Shown here: positions 8,732 to 17,608 of the stretch, one piece after another
Layout of the letters: each line of letters begins with the position of its first letter
Position numbering within the stretch: position 1 is the stretch's first letter
Source: Treponema sp.
Lineage (GTDB): Bacteria > Spirochaetota > Spirochaetia > Treponematales > Treponemataceae
NCBI GenBank assembly: GCA_016294035.1
Contig: JAEDCT010000012.1
Location: forward strand, 12,739 to 76,738
Direction: 5' to 3'
Length of the DNA: 64,000 bases
Program-made: the position numbers and the translations under genes
The notes under the pieces: model-generated
Told to the model about the DNA's origin: nothing
The model's input: the letters and a program-made list of their open reading frames with translations, nothing else
The model's database searches: none

Positions 8732-9688
8732 ATGAGAATTTTATTTGTTGGTTATAGAGATGAACGTCATTCAAAATTTGGTGGATATGACTATATTGCC
8801 GGTTATCCTAATTCAACCTATTTGAATGCATGTGATGTTCCGTTTGGTTTTATTCCTGTCGGCAAGAAGGGCAAGGGAATAAACTTGAGATTCCTGTATC
8901 TGAAATCCATGCTAATGAAATCCAAGTTTGATGTCGTTCATTATTTTTATGGTGATTTCATGCTCTTCGGAAAACTTCCTGAAAAGAAAAATACAAAGTT
9001 TTTCACGACAATTCACATGAGGTCGAAGGATCTTTCTGAAAAAAAACTTGAAATACTGCGCCAGTTTGATGGAGTAATTTCATTGAGTTCTGCTGAAAAA
9101 AATAATCTTGAATTGCTCGGCGTAAAGGCACATTTCATTCCACATGGTTTCAATAAGCCGTCGTATAAAAAAGTTGAGTATGCTGGTTTTGACGATTCCA
9201 GAATCAATATTTTCTATTCAGGAATGAATTACCGTGACTTTGATATGTTTTTGAAAACTGTTGAATATTGCAAGTCTTGCAAAAAAAACATTCATTTCTA
9301 TGCCGTAGGACAATCTGCAGAAAATAAGTTGAAACTGGCAGGTTATGAAAATGTTACCGTTTGCAAAAGGCTTGATGATGATGAATACTACTCGCTGCTC
9401 AATTCCTGTGACTATAATTTTCTGCCACTGACATTTGCAACTGCTAACAATGTTTTGCTTGAATCCCAGGCATTTGGCAAGATTTCCATTTTGCCTGATA
9501 TTGACGGCATTCAGGATTATGCTGATCACAACAATAACTTACTGTATAAAAATTTTGAATCTCTTGCTAAAATACTTGATGGCGTCAAGAAAGAAAGTAC
9601 ATGTTCAGATTTGATGCTGTTTGCACAAAAATTTTCCTGGAATGAAATATATAAGAGATTGGAAGATGTCTATAGTTGTGGGGTATGA
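8732..9688 (+). CDS. GT-B type glycosyltransferase
   Basis: Probable glycosyltransferase of the GT4/group-1 type, 318 aa, somewhat short. Seen: the start MRILFVGYRDERHSKFGG, a middle segment TTIHMRSKD...FDGVISLSSAEKNN where many GT-B proteins have the inter-domain region, and a C-lobe FLPLTFATANNVLLESQAFG with the conserved glutamate for nucleotide-sugar binding. It ends just before a glycosyltransferase remnant in another frame. Confidence 0.75.
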   Translation: MRILFVGYRDERHSKFGGYDYIAGYPNSTYLNACDVPFGFIPVGKKGKGINLRFLYLKSMLMKSKFDVVHYFYGDFMLFGKLPEKKNTKFFTTIHMRSKDLSEKKLEILRQFDGVISLSSAEKNNLELLGVKAHFIPHGFNKPSYKKVEYAGFDDSRINIFYSGMNYRDFDMFLKTVEYCKSCKKNIHFYAVGQSAENKLKLAGYENVTVCKRLDDDEYYSLLNSCDYNFLPLTFATANNVLLESQAFGKISILPDIDGIQDYADHNNNLLYKNFESLAKILDGVKKESTCSDLMLFAQKFSWNEIYKRLEDVYSCGV

Positions 9689-9851
9689 GATAAATCAGGG
9701 ATTGGCTCATGCATTGAATTTTAAGGGAACTCCATTAGAACATCCAGCCGTAATGATGAAGACAGAAATCCTAAGGTCATTCAAATACAGTGAAGATACA
9801 TCAATGAATGAAGATATAGATCTAAAGAAACCGTTTAGCAAATATTCATGA
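9687..9851 (+). pseudogene. Remnant of a GT2 glycosyltransferase (C-terminal fragment)
   Basis: A short open stretch in a different frame from the preceding gene translates as EINQGLAHALNFKGTPLEHP, then AVMMKTEILRSFKYSED and MNEDIDL. This resembles the middle of GT2 enzymes: the conserved HP, the M-x-T/K segment and the E-D-x-D-L. No start with a ribosome-binding site, no N-terminal GT2 domain and nothing beyond EDIDL are present. I read it as the leftover of a deleted gene. Its AT-rich composition matches the first genes of the window. Confidence 0.55.
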
Positions 9852-9862
9852 GGTTTTTTAGA

Positions 9863-10870
9863 ATGCAAAAAACATACACATCTGCAATTATTGGCTTGGG
9901 AAGAATTGCTTTTACCCTTGGTTATGACAAAAAAAGAGAGCAGCCTGCAAGTCACACAATGGCTCTAAAGGCAAACAGGCGGATAAAAATTATTGCCGGC
10001 TGTGACATTGATGAAGACCGCCTGGAAAAATGGCAGAATGCTAATCCCGGAGCAAAAACTTATTCTTCTTCTCATCAATTGTACGAGGAAAATAATCCGG
10101 ATATTGTTACTGTTGCGGTTAATGAAAATGCTCACATGGAAAAGGCTCTTGAGGCAATCAGGGCAAAACCAAAACTGGTAATTCTTGAAAAGCCTGTTGC
10201 ATTGAATACTCAGGAAGCAGAAAAAATCCGTGTTGAATCAGAAAAGCATGGCGTTCCCGTCCTGGTGAATCATGAAAGGCGATTTGCTGTTGATTACAAT
10301 CTTGCAAAAAGTCTTATGAGTGAAATTGGTGACATTCAGACTGTCCGTGCAGAGTTGACTTCGGGACTCTGTGTTTATAATCCTGAAGCAGAAAGCACTG
10401 GTGCCTACAGCCTGATTCATGATGGAACTCATCTTGTTGATGTTGTCATGTTCCTCCTTGGTGAAAAGATTTCCAATCCTGTTGTGACAGGAATTTTCAG
10501 GGATGAAAAAAATTGTGTCAGACAGCTGAGTGCTCATTACAAAACTCAGAAATGCCCGGATGTGACTGTATCAATCAGCGGCAGGTCAAGATTCTTTGGC
10601 TTTGAAGTTGTTATTACTGGAACTGAGGGAAGAATTTGCGTTGGCAACGGAATATTCAAATTTTATAGAAGAAAGGAATCCAGGTTGTATTCCAGATTCT
10701 ATTCACTTACATCAGACAAAAAAATCAGGAAGCCGAAAAAAACTCTCTATTTTGCAAATATGGTTCAGAATGCAGTTGATTATCTTGATGGAATTTGTGA
10801 CTTGAAGTCCACATTGCAGACAGGAACGGATGCACTTGTAGTTCTTGAAGAAATCAAGTCAAAATTGTAA
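9863..10870 (+). CDS. Gfo/Idh/MocA family oxidoreductase
   Basis: NAD(P)-dependent sugar dehydrogenase family, probably acting on a nucleotide sugar of the surface glycan. Seen: the Rossmann start SAIIGLGRIAFTLGYD, the hallmark LVILEKPVAL (EKP motif, lysine for catalysis), and HDGTHLVDVVMFLLG, the usual catalytic-site helix. ATG 9863 is preferred because GAGG ends 9 nt upstream; ATG 9848 in frame is the alternative. It closes the polysaccharide cluster; lolA begins 40 bp later. Confidence 0.88.
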   Translation: MQKTYTSAIIGLGRIAFTLGYDKKREQPASHTMALKANRRIKIIAGCDIDEDRLEKWQNANPGAKTYSSSHQLYEENNPDIVTVAVNENAHMEKALEAIRAKPKLVILEKPVALNTQEAEKIRVESEKHGVPVLVNHERRFAVDYNLAKSLMSEIGDIQTVRAELTSGLCVYNPEAESTGAYSLIHDGTHLVDVVMFLLGEKISNPVVTGIFRDEKNCVRQLSAHYKTQKCPDVTVSISGRSRFFGFEVVITGTEGRICVGNGIFKFYRRKESRLYSRFYSLTSDKKIRKPKKTLYFANMVQNAVDYLDGICDLKSTLQTGTDALVVLEEIKSKL

Positions 10871-10910
10871 AATCGAAAGGATTATTATAATAAGTACGGA
10901 GTTTAACCCG

Positions 10911-11570
10911 ATGAAAAAATTTATTTGTGCACTGGCAATGGGATTTGTTTTTACATTGACTTCTTTTGCTCAGATTACTACAGCCAGTTCTTTCTTCAAG
11001 TCTATAAGTGATTATTATGCAACACTCCAGGATTACGAGTGCATGGCAGATATCAAGATAAATAAAAATGAAATGCGTGGAAAGGTCAGCTTTATGCGTC
11101 CAGAAATGATGCGCATTGATTTCATTCAGCCGGCAAACCAGTGCGTTTGTTTTGATGGAAGTCGTCTTGTGATTTATCTTCCTGGACAGTCAGCAATTCT
11201 TGAACAGAATATTACACCTTCATCAGCAAAAATTGCTGCTTCTCCTGGACTTTCTCTTCTTCGCCGCTATTACACAGTTGCCTATGAATCAGGTCAGGCT
11301 GCAGTTCCTCTTGATGAATACAGCGATGAAAAGGTTGTAAATCTTGTTTTATACAGACGCTCTTCAAATGAGGCCTTCCGTGTGATCAAGCTTTCAATCA
11401 ATCCGACTACAAAGCTTATCAGGCGCGTTGTTGCAACAACTCCTCGTGGTGATGTTTATACATTTAATTTCACAGATTATAAGCTTAACACTAAGATGAG
11501 CGAGCAGCGTTTTGTATACGATCCTCCTTCATCAGCAAACAATTACAGCAATTTCCTTCTCTCGGAGTAA
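10911..11570 (+). CDS. lolA: LolA-like outer-membrane lipoprotein carrier
   Basis: Periplasmic chaperone that carries lipoproteins from the Lol ABC transporter to the outer membrane. The protein starts with a cleavable signal peptide (MKKFICALAMGFVFTLTSFA). Next come FFKSISDYYATLQDYECMAD and the strand pattern GKVSFMRPEMMRIDFIQPAN typical of LolA's open beta-barrel. 219 aa is normal. GGAG lies 10 nt before ATG 10911; longer in-frame openings upstream are not used. It is 3 bp from the RodZ-like gene and forms an envelope operon with it. Confidence 0.85.
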   Translation: MKKFICALAMGFVFTLTSFAQITTASSFFKSISDYYATLQDYECMADIKINKNEMRGKVSFMRPEMMRIDFIQPANQCVCFDGSRLVIYLPGQSAILEQNITPSSAKIAASPGLSLLRRYYTVAYESGQAAVPLDEYSDEKVVNLVLYRRSSNEAFRVIKLSINPTTKLIRRVVATTPRGDVYTFNFTDYKLNTKMSEQRFVYDPPSSANNYSNFLLSE

Positions 11571-11573
11571 TAT

Positions 11574-12689
11574 ATGGAAAGCTACGGCGAAATTCTCCGA
11601 AATGCACGTGAAGAAAAAAATGTTACTGTAAGTGATGTTAGCAGGATCACGCAGATTTCAAATGCCTACATTGAAGCTCTTGAAGAAGAACGGGTAGAGG
11701 TGTTTCCTGGTGAGCCTTATTTCATTGGATTCCTCACAAATTACTGTGAGTATCTTGAACTTAACAGGGATGAGATTCTTGATCTTTACAGGGCCAAGAA
11801 AATCCAGGAAACTCCAACACCAATTGAACTTCTCCAGAAAAAAAAGCCTAAGTATCTCATACCTCTTATTGTGTCTTTGCTTGTGGCAGTTCTTGTTGGA
11901 ATTGGAATTTATCTTTATGTAGGTGTTTTCCAGATTCCACAGAAAAGGGAACTTGAAAAACTGGAAAGCCAGAAAAATCAGAAAATCCATCAGTATAAAT
12001 TTACAGGAAAACCTGAGACAAAAAGATTCTATAAGGGTGATCAGATTTTATTCCCTCAGCTTGATGGAAATGGAAACATAACCCTTACGATTGGAAACAC
12101 TTTAGGCAGCCTGACAATTTTAACTCCATCCGGAAATCAGATTGTTGAGTTGAGCGAGGAACGTGCCCTTGATCTTGATGGAAACGGTTCACCTGATCTC
12201 ATTGTTTATTTAAGTGATGTAAGTACAGATGATGAACAGTATGGTGCAGAGATTCGTCTTCTAGGAACTGCTTCTGATTCTTCTGCAGTTGAACTTTCTT
12301 CTGCAGAACCAGCTGCGTCAGGTCAGGATATTGTAAAGAATGCAACAGTAAAGAATTCTGGAAACAGAACTGTAGTGCATGAGGATAATCGTGCATATCC
12401 GTTTACGGTTATTCTTACATTCCGTGGTCCTTGTCTGTGCCGATATAAGATTGACCGTCAGCCAAATGTTGAAAGCTATTATCGCAACGGAGACGTGATT
12501 ACTCTTTCTGCAAACAACGGAACCCGTTTATGGATGAGCAATATTAATACCGTAAAGATTCAGGTTGTTGCAGGACTTTCATCTTATGATCTTGAAGTTG
12601 GACGTGCAGGTGAAGTTCAGGTTGAGGATATTAAGTGGGTTCGTGACAACGACGGACGATACAGACTGGTGGTTCTTGAAGTTGACTAA
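11574..12689 (+). CDS. rodZ: RodZ-like cytoskeletal/HTH membrane protein
   Basis: RodZ links MreB filaments to the wall-elongation machinery. Domains seen: an N-terminal Xre-type helix-turn-helix (residues 5-70; GEILRNAREEKNVTVSDVSR), a basic stretch, one transmembrane helix (about 100-120; YLIPLIVSLLVAVLVGIGIY), and a periplasmic part whose end (VESYYRNGDVITLSANNGTR, then VEDIKWV) matches the RodZ C-terminal DUF4115 beta domain. The middle contains two LDGNG(N/S) stretches of unknown role. It overlaps rimO by 8 bp. Confidence 0.82.
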   Translation: MESYGEILRNAREEKNVTVSDVSRITQISNAYIEALEEERVEVFPGEPYFIGFLTNYCEYLELNRDEILDLYRAKKIQETPTPIELLQKKKPKYLIPLIVSLLVAVLVGIGIYLYVGVFQIPQKRELEKLESQKNQKIHQYKFTGKPETKRFYKGDQILFPQLDGNGNITLTIGNTLGSLTILTPSGNQIVELSEERALDLDGNGSPDLIVYLSDVSTDDEQYGAEIRLLGTASDSSAVELSSAEPAASGQDIVKNATVKNSGNRTVVHEDNRAYPFTVILTFRGPCLCRYKIDRQPNVESYYRNGDVITLSANNGTRLWMSNINTVKIQVVAGLSSYDLEVGRAGEVQVEDIKWVRDNDGRYRLVVLEVD

Positions 12690-14130
12690 AAAATTCTTTA
12701 TTGATCAGCATGGTTGCGCAAAAAACCAGGTTGATGGAGAGCTGATTATTGCCCGCCTGGAAAAGCTTGGTTTTGTGCAGACCTTAAATGTTGAAGACTC
12801 TGACCTTATCATTGTTAATTCCTGCGGATTTATTAAGACAGCAAAAGAAGAGAGTCTTAATTCACTTCTTGATGCAAGATCTGCTTATCCTGAAAAAAAA
12901 ATCCTTCTTGCTGGTTGTCTTGCAGAACGCTATTCAGATGTTTTTTCAGAGAGTCTTCCAGAAGCAGACGGCATTTTGGGGAATGGTGATCTTTCCCTTC
13001 TTGATTCTGTTGTAAAGAAAATTTTCAAGGATGAAAGACCTGTTTCAAAAGGTGAGCAAAAGGGTGTTTGCTGTGGAAACCGCACAAATCTTCTTTCATT
13101 CAAGGGAAGTGCTTATGTTAAGATTACAGAAGGATGCGACAACAGATGTACTTTCTGTGCCATTCCAATTATTCGTGGAAGTCTTCGCTCGCGGGCATCC
13201 GATGAAATAGTTGCTGAAATAAAAGAATTGATTTCCCGAGGCATTTTTGAAATCAATCTTATTGGTCAGGATCTTGCAGCTTATGGTTGTGGTGAGTCTG
13301 ACTGTGAGGACAAAAAAAAGAACTGGCATGAAATAATTTACAGCAAGCTTTCAAAACCAATAATTGAATGTGATGACTTTATTGAAAAATTCGGCAGGTC
13401 ACCCTTGTATGACCTTCTGACTAAAATTTCAAGAATCAAGGGAAAGTTCTGGATCAGACTTTTGTACATTCATCCCGATCACTTTAATCCGGATATTCTT
13501 GAAATTCTCAAGAAAGACAGCAGGTTCCTTCCTTACTTTGACATTCCGTTCCAGAGTGGAGATTCCAGAGTTATTAAGGCTATGAACAGAAAGGGAAGTG
13601 CATCAAGTTACAGAAAACTTGTTAAGACTATTCGATCAGAACTTTCTGAAAGCTGTATCAGAACTACATTTCTTACCGGGTTTCCAACAGAATCTGAAGA
13701 TGAGGCATTGAACTCGCAGAAATTCCTTAAGGCCATAAAGAGTGACTGGTCAGGATGTTTCCCATACAGCAAGGAGGATGATACTCCTGCGTATAAAATG
13801 AAGCCTCAGGTTTCGGGAAAAATCAGTGCTCGCCGTGCAAGTGAGCTTCAGTCAATTCAGTCTGAGATTACTGCAAAGAGCCTTAATGCAAGATGCGGAA
13901 AAGAATACGATGTTCTTGTTGAGGAAATTGTTCAGAATCTTGAGGGAACTGATGAAGGTCTTGCCATAGGTCGTGCATGGTTCCAGGCTCCGGAAGTAGA
14001 TGGCAGTGTTGTTATCCGCTATGATCTTGATGACAAAAATGCAGTGAAAAAAATTGTTCCGGGAAATGTTGTGCGCGTAAAAGCCGTTGCCTCAAGTGAA
14101 GTTGATATTGATTCAATTTTTCTTGGATAA
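12682..14130 (+). CDS. rimO: Ribosomal protein S12 methylthiotransferase RimO
   Basis: Radical-SAM enzyme adding a methylthio group to S12 aspartate. Order: N-terminal MTTase domain with HGCAKNQVDGE (RimO rather than MiaB type), radical-SAM cluster motif GCDNRCTFCAIPIIRGS around residue 150, and a C-terminal TRAM domain ending in VKAVASSEVDIDSIFLG. TTG 12682 is the likely start, giving MTKKFFIDQHGCAK at the usual distance and overlapping the rodZ stop. At 482 aa it is longer than typical because of an extra segment of about 40 residues after DLAAYG (CGESDCEDKKKNW to KFGRS). Confidence 0.92.
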   Translation: MTKKFFIDQHGCAKNQVDGELIIARLEKLGFVQTLNVEDSDLIIVNSCGFIKTAKEESLNSLLDARSAYPEKKILLAGCLAERYSDVFSESLPEADGILGNGDLSLLDSVVKKIFKDERPVSKGEQKGVCCGNRTNLLSFKGSAYVKITEGCDNRCTFCAIPIIRGSLRSRASDEIVAEIKELISRGIFEINLIGQDLAAYGCGESDCEDKKKNWHEIIYSKLSKPIIECDDFIEKFGRSPLYDLLTKISRIKGKFWIRLLYIHPDHFNPDILEILKKDSRFLPYFDIPFQSGDSRVIKAMNRKGSASSYRKLVKTIRSELSESCIRTTFLTGFPTESEDEALNSQKFLKAIKSDWSGCFPYSKEDDTPAYKMKPQVSGKISARRASELQSIQSEITAKSLNARCGKEYDVLVEEIVQNLEGTDEGLAIGRAWFQAPEVDGSVVIRYDLDDKNAVKKIVPGNVVRVKAVASSEVDIDSIFLG

Positions 14131-14150
14131 TTAAAATCTCACCAAAGTAT

Positions 14151-14178
14151 TTGTTATTTTTTGAAAATCCATTATTCT
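14151..14178 (+). promoter_or_regulatory. Sigma70-type promoter of the helicase gene, leaderless
   Basis: TTGTTA (14151-14156), a 16-nt spacer and TATTCT (14173-14178). Only 6 nt separate the -10 box from the ATG and no ribosome-binding site is present, so transcription probably begins at or next to the start codon. Confidence 0.5.
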
Positions 14179-14184
14179 TGATTC

Positions 14185-16395
14185 ATGAATTGTGATGATT
14201 ATCTTTCAGTTTTAAATGAGGAGCAGCGAGAGGCTGTCGTTCATTCTGGTTCTCCTTTGCTGATTCTTGCCGGGGCAGGTTCCGGTAAAACCAGAGTAAT
14301 TACAACTAAAATTGCATATCTCATTGGTGAGCTTGGCTACAATCCGTCTTCAATTCTGGCCGTGACTTTTACAAAGAAAGCAGCAAATGAAATGAAGGAA
14401 AGGGCAGTTAATCTTGAGCCAAGATCTGCCTATTCACAGATTAGAACATTCCATTCATTCGGATCATGGTTTTTGAGAAGTTATTCAGAGGAATCGGATT
14501 TTACCATCAGCAAAAATTTTACTGTTTATGATGATGATGACATGATCACTTTGCTGACAAAGGCAGTTCCCCATCTTACAAAAAAAGATGCAAAGCACTA
14601 TGCACATAAAATTTCACTTGCAAAGGATTATTGTCTTTTGCCTGAAAGTGAAATGCTATACACAATTGAGGAAGATCCTTGTTTTCCCGAAATCTATTCA
14701 AAGTATGAGGAAAGGCTTCGTGCAACAGGTAATGTGGATTTTGGTGATTTAATTCTTCTTCCGTATTTGATTCTTCATGAAAATGAGTCAGTCAGGAAAA
14801 GCATTCAAAACAGATTCAAAGTTATCATGGTTGATGAGTATCAGGATTCCAATGTTGCTCAGTTTAAGCTGCTGAAGGAACTTTCCGGAATTGATCATGG
14901 GGCCCAGACTTATGTGTGCGTTGTAGGTGATGATGATCAGAGTATCTATAAATTCCGTGGTGCAGAAGTTCAGAATATTTTGAATTTTGAAACTGAATTT
15001 CCAAATACAAAAATTGTGCGCCTTGAAACAAATTACAGATCTTCAACTCAAATTCTCAATTGTGCTGAAAATGTCGTGAAAAATAATTGTGACCGTCTTG
15101 GAAAGCGCCTTATTTCTGCACGTGGAGACGGAAAGAAGCCCACACTGGTTTTTCTTCCCACACAGGATGACGAAACTGAATTCTGCCGCACACTTATTGA
15201 ACAGGCTTATGAGAATGGAATTCCTTACAGCGAGTGGGCAATCCTTTACAGGACAAATGCACAGTCACTTGGATTTGAAACGGAATTCATTCATGAGAAG
15301 ATTCCATATTCAGTTGTTGGTACACTGAAATTTTATGATCGTGAAGAAGTCAAAGATACAATTGCATGGCTAAGTTTTATTCTGAATAAGAAGGACGAAA
15401 TTTCTTTCAGAAGAATTGTTAACAAGCCTGTTCGTGGAATTGGAAATACAACTCAGGAAAAAATCATTGATGCCACAAGAAATTGTTCTATTCTTGAATT
15501 GGGTGATGATTTTAAGCTTACAAAAAAAGCTTCTGAAGGATGGAAGAATTTTAAGTTGGTAGTTGAAGAACTTTCGGAAATGCTGCCAGATGATCCGTCT
15601 ACGTCAGAAGCTGCATCGCTTGCCCGTACTGCAGGTGAAAGTGAAAGTCCTGCTGCAACTGAATCAGAGTCAAGAAATCTTTCTTCATTTATTCAGGCGG
15701 TTATTCTTAAATCTGGTCTTGAGGAATATCATAAGGAACAGGATGATAATGATGGAACACAGAAAATTTCCAACCTTGAGGAACTTGTGAATTCTGCGGT
15801 TTTGTATCCATGCACGCTTCAGGGACTTGTTGATTTTATTGATCACATAAATCTTGATAAGTCCGCCCAGGAAGAAGATGATGGTCAGAATATTGACAGG
15901 GTAACATTGATTACCTTGCACAACACAAAGGGACTTGAGTTCAACAGGGTTATTATCACTGGCCTTGAAACTGGTCTTTTTCCAAGATCAGAAAAAACTG
16001 CCGATGAACTTGAAGAGGAAAGGCGCTTGTTCTATGTTGGAATAACCCGGGCAAAGAATGATTTGTATTTTACTTCTTGTGCTTCAAGGCGTCTTTATGG
16101 AAAAACAAGTCCTATGGCTCCCAGTCAGTTTCTCAATGAACTTGGAAAGGGTAATGTCCGTGTTCTTGGTCAGAAACCTTCTTCATATACAGGTGAGAAA
16201 AATGAGAAGGATCCGCTTGAATCAAAGTACTGCAGGGGGCGTTTTGTCTACAATGATGATTATGGTCATGGTCAGATTATCGGGACCTCAAAATCAGAAG
16301 ACGGAGAATTTGTTGTTACAGTAAAATTTGAAACTGGCGGAATCAAAAAATTCCTGCCAAAGTATCAGTCATCATCCCTACTGGTTGAAGATTGA
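14185..16395 (+). CDS. UvrD/PcrA/Rep family ATP-dependent DNA helicase
   Basis: Superfamily-1A 3'-5' helicase for repair or replication restart. Motifs in order: Q-motif LNEEQREAV, Walker A LAGAGSGKT (residue about 30), Ia VTFTKKAANEMKER, Walker B VDEYQDSN, motif III VVGDDDQSIYKFRGA, motif IV ETNYRSS, motif V TLHNTKGLEF, motif VI YVGITRA. 736 aa is full length. A serine/glutamate-rich insert lies near residue 470-495 (SLARTAGESESPAATESESR). I cannot separate PcrA, UvrD and Rep by eye. Confidence 0.92.
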   Translation: MNCDDYLSVLNEEQREAVVHSGSPLLILAGAGSGKTRVITTKIAYLIGELGYNPSSILAVTFTKKAANEMKERAVNLEPRSAYSQIRTFHSFGSWFLRSYSEESDFTISKNFTVYDDDDMITLLTKAVPHLTKKDAKHYAHKISLAKDYCLLPESEMLYTIEEDPCFPEIYSKYEERLRATGNVDFGDLILLPYLILHENESVRKSIQNRFKVIMVDEYQDSNVAQFKLLKELSGIDHGAQTYVCVVGDDDQSIYKFRGAEVQNILNFETEFPNTKIVRLETNYRSSTQILNCAENVVKNNCDRLGKRLISARGDGKKPTLVFLPTQDDETEFCRTLIEQAYENGIPYSEWAILYRTNAQSLGFETEFIHEKIPYSVVGTLKFYDREEVKDTIAWLSFILNKKDEISFRRIVNKPVRGIGNTTQEKIIDATRNCSILELGDDFKLTKKASEGWKNFKLVVEELSEMLPDDPSTSEAASLARTAGESESPAATESESRNLSSFIQAVILKSGLEEYHKEQDDNDGTQKISNLEELVNSAVLYPCTLQGLVDFIDHINLDKSAQEEDDGQNIDRVTLITLHNTKGLEFNRVIITGLETGLFPRSEKTADELEEERRLFYVGITRAKNDLYFTSCASRRLYGKTSPMAPSQFLNELGKGNVRVLGQKPSSYTGEKNEKDPLESKYCRGRFVYNDDYGHGQIIGTSKSEDGEFVVTVKFETGGIKKFLPKYQSSSLLVED

Positions 16396-16486
16396 TTTTT
16401 TTCTGGTTTTATCAATGCAATGAGCGCTTTGTGCTGTGAATGGGGTATTTATTGATTTATTGATTTTTCTTATAATTGACTAAGCT

Positions 16487-17254
16487 ATGAACAAGACTGA
16501 ATACTACACACACATTTTTGATCGCTATGGAAATATAAAGAGAGGTCGCGGTTGTTTTCTGTACACTGCAAAAGGTGAACGACTTACTGATTTGTATCAG
16601 GAAGAAGGAAGAGCGATTCTTGGGTGGGGTGGCGGTGCTGCTTTTACTGTTCTGAAGAATGTTTTGAATCGTGGACTTACGGGAAGTTTCAAGACAGATT
16701 TTTCTTATAGATTGAAGAAAGCTGTTGATGCACTTCTTTTTGGTGATTTTAATGTGGCTGTATTTAATTCCATGGATGATGCAATGGCCTGTGCTCCAGG
16801 TAAGACAATTGTGTGGAGACCATGGAACTATGAGAATGCAGATTGTGTGGATTTTTCTTCGGTTGTTTTTAATGCTCCTCTGCCCTGGTCAAATGGTCTT
16901 GTGATACTGGCTTCAAAACTTGAAATTTCCTGTGCGCAAAAGTCAGTCATTCTTCCGGCAGTGATGGAGGCAAGCGTCACAAAGTCTATCTATGAATTGA
17001 TTTGTGCAATTCAAAACCGTCAGGAGAAGGATTTCTTCATTTATGATTCTGTCCTGACAAAATATTTTACAAGAAAAGGGCCATGGCTTTTTCCAAAAAT
17101 TCCCGAATCAGAATATGACAAATTTGTACTCCATTGCCTTAATCTGGGAATCGTCATTAGTCCGGAATTTAATGTTCCTGGCCTGGTTCCATTTGGTGCC
17201 AATGCTGGAGTGTTTGAGTGCCTTAAGAAAAATCCATTCAGTGCCGAAAATTAG
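16487..17254 (+). CDS. Class III aminotransferase-like protein lacking the PLP lysine
   Basis: 255 aa, function unknown. The first 60 residues resemble class III (ornithine/GABA-type) aminotransferases: FDRYGNIKRGRGCFLYTAKG, then ERLTDLYQEEGRAILGWGGG. The end (HCLNLGIVISPEFNVPGLVP) resembles their small C-terminal domain. The central PLP domain is cut to about 100 residues, and I see no lysine in the usual cofactor context. TATAAT lies 10 nt before the ATG with no Shine-Dalgarno, suggesting a leaderless mRNA. The next gene follows after 3 bp. Confidence 0.55.
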   Translation: MNKTEYYTHIFDRYGNIKRGRGCFLYTAKGERLTDLYQEEGRAILGWGGGAAFTVLKNVLNRGLTGSFKTDFSYRLKKAVDALLFGDFNVAVFNSMDDAMACAPGKTIVWRPWNYENADCVDFSSVVFNAPLPWSNGLVILASKLEISCAQKSVILPAVMEASVTKSIYELICAIQNRQEKDFFIYDSVLTKYFTRKGPWLFPKIPESEYDKFVLHCLNLGIVISPEFNVPGLVPFGANAGVFECLKKNPFSAEN

Positions 17255-17257
17255 GTT

Positions 17258-17560
17258 ATGGTTGATTCTCAGTTGATTTTTTTTATTATCAAGCTTGCTC
17301 TCGGTGGACTTACTGCATTCTTTGCAATTCTTTTGTGGAGCAAAACAGGGGATGCTGCATGGATGAGTCTTATTGCGGCTATCGTAATCAACTATGCGGG
17401 TGTAGTTTATACTATGCTTATTCAGCTTGGCATTCTTGCTGAGGACAAGCTTCTCATATATGGACTTCCTCTAACTTCACTTTTGTTTACAATTGTTCCC
17501 CAGGTTTTTGTTATTCTTTCTCTCATTTTGATGATTGTCAGAACCAGCCGGGATGATTAA
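17258..17560 (+). CDS. Small membrane protein of unknown function
   Basis: 100 aa with three predicted membrane helices: LIFFIIKLALGGLTAFFAIL, AAWMSLIAAIVINYAGVVYT and the region LTSLLFTIVPQVFVILSLIL. The C-terminus is short and charged (VRTSRDD). I do not recognise a family. It begins 3 bp after the aminotransferase-like gene, so the two are probably cotranscribed and may work together. Confidence 0.7.
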   Translation: MVDSQLIFFIIKLALGGLTAFFAILLWSKTGDAAWMSLIAAIVINYAGVVYTMLIQLGILAEDKLLIYGLPLTSLLFTIVPQVFVILSLILMIVRTSRDD

Positions 17561-17570
17561 TTGTCCATAA

Positions 17571-17599
17571 TTGTTTTTTTATGCTATTCATGATATTCT
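17571..17599 (+). promoter_or_regulatory. Sigma70-type promoter of aroF-pheA, leaderless
   Basis: TTGTTT (17571-17576), a 17-nt spacer and TATTCT (17594-17599). The ATG follows after only 9 nt and no ribosome-binding site is seen, so the mRNA should have a leader of about 0-3 nt. Confidence 0.55.
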
Positions 17600-17608
17600 T
17601 CTATTATC

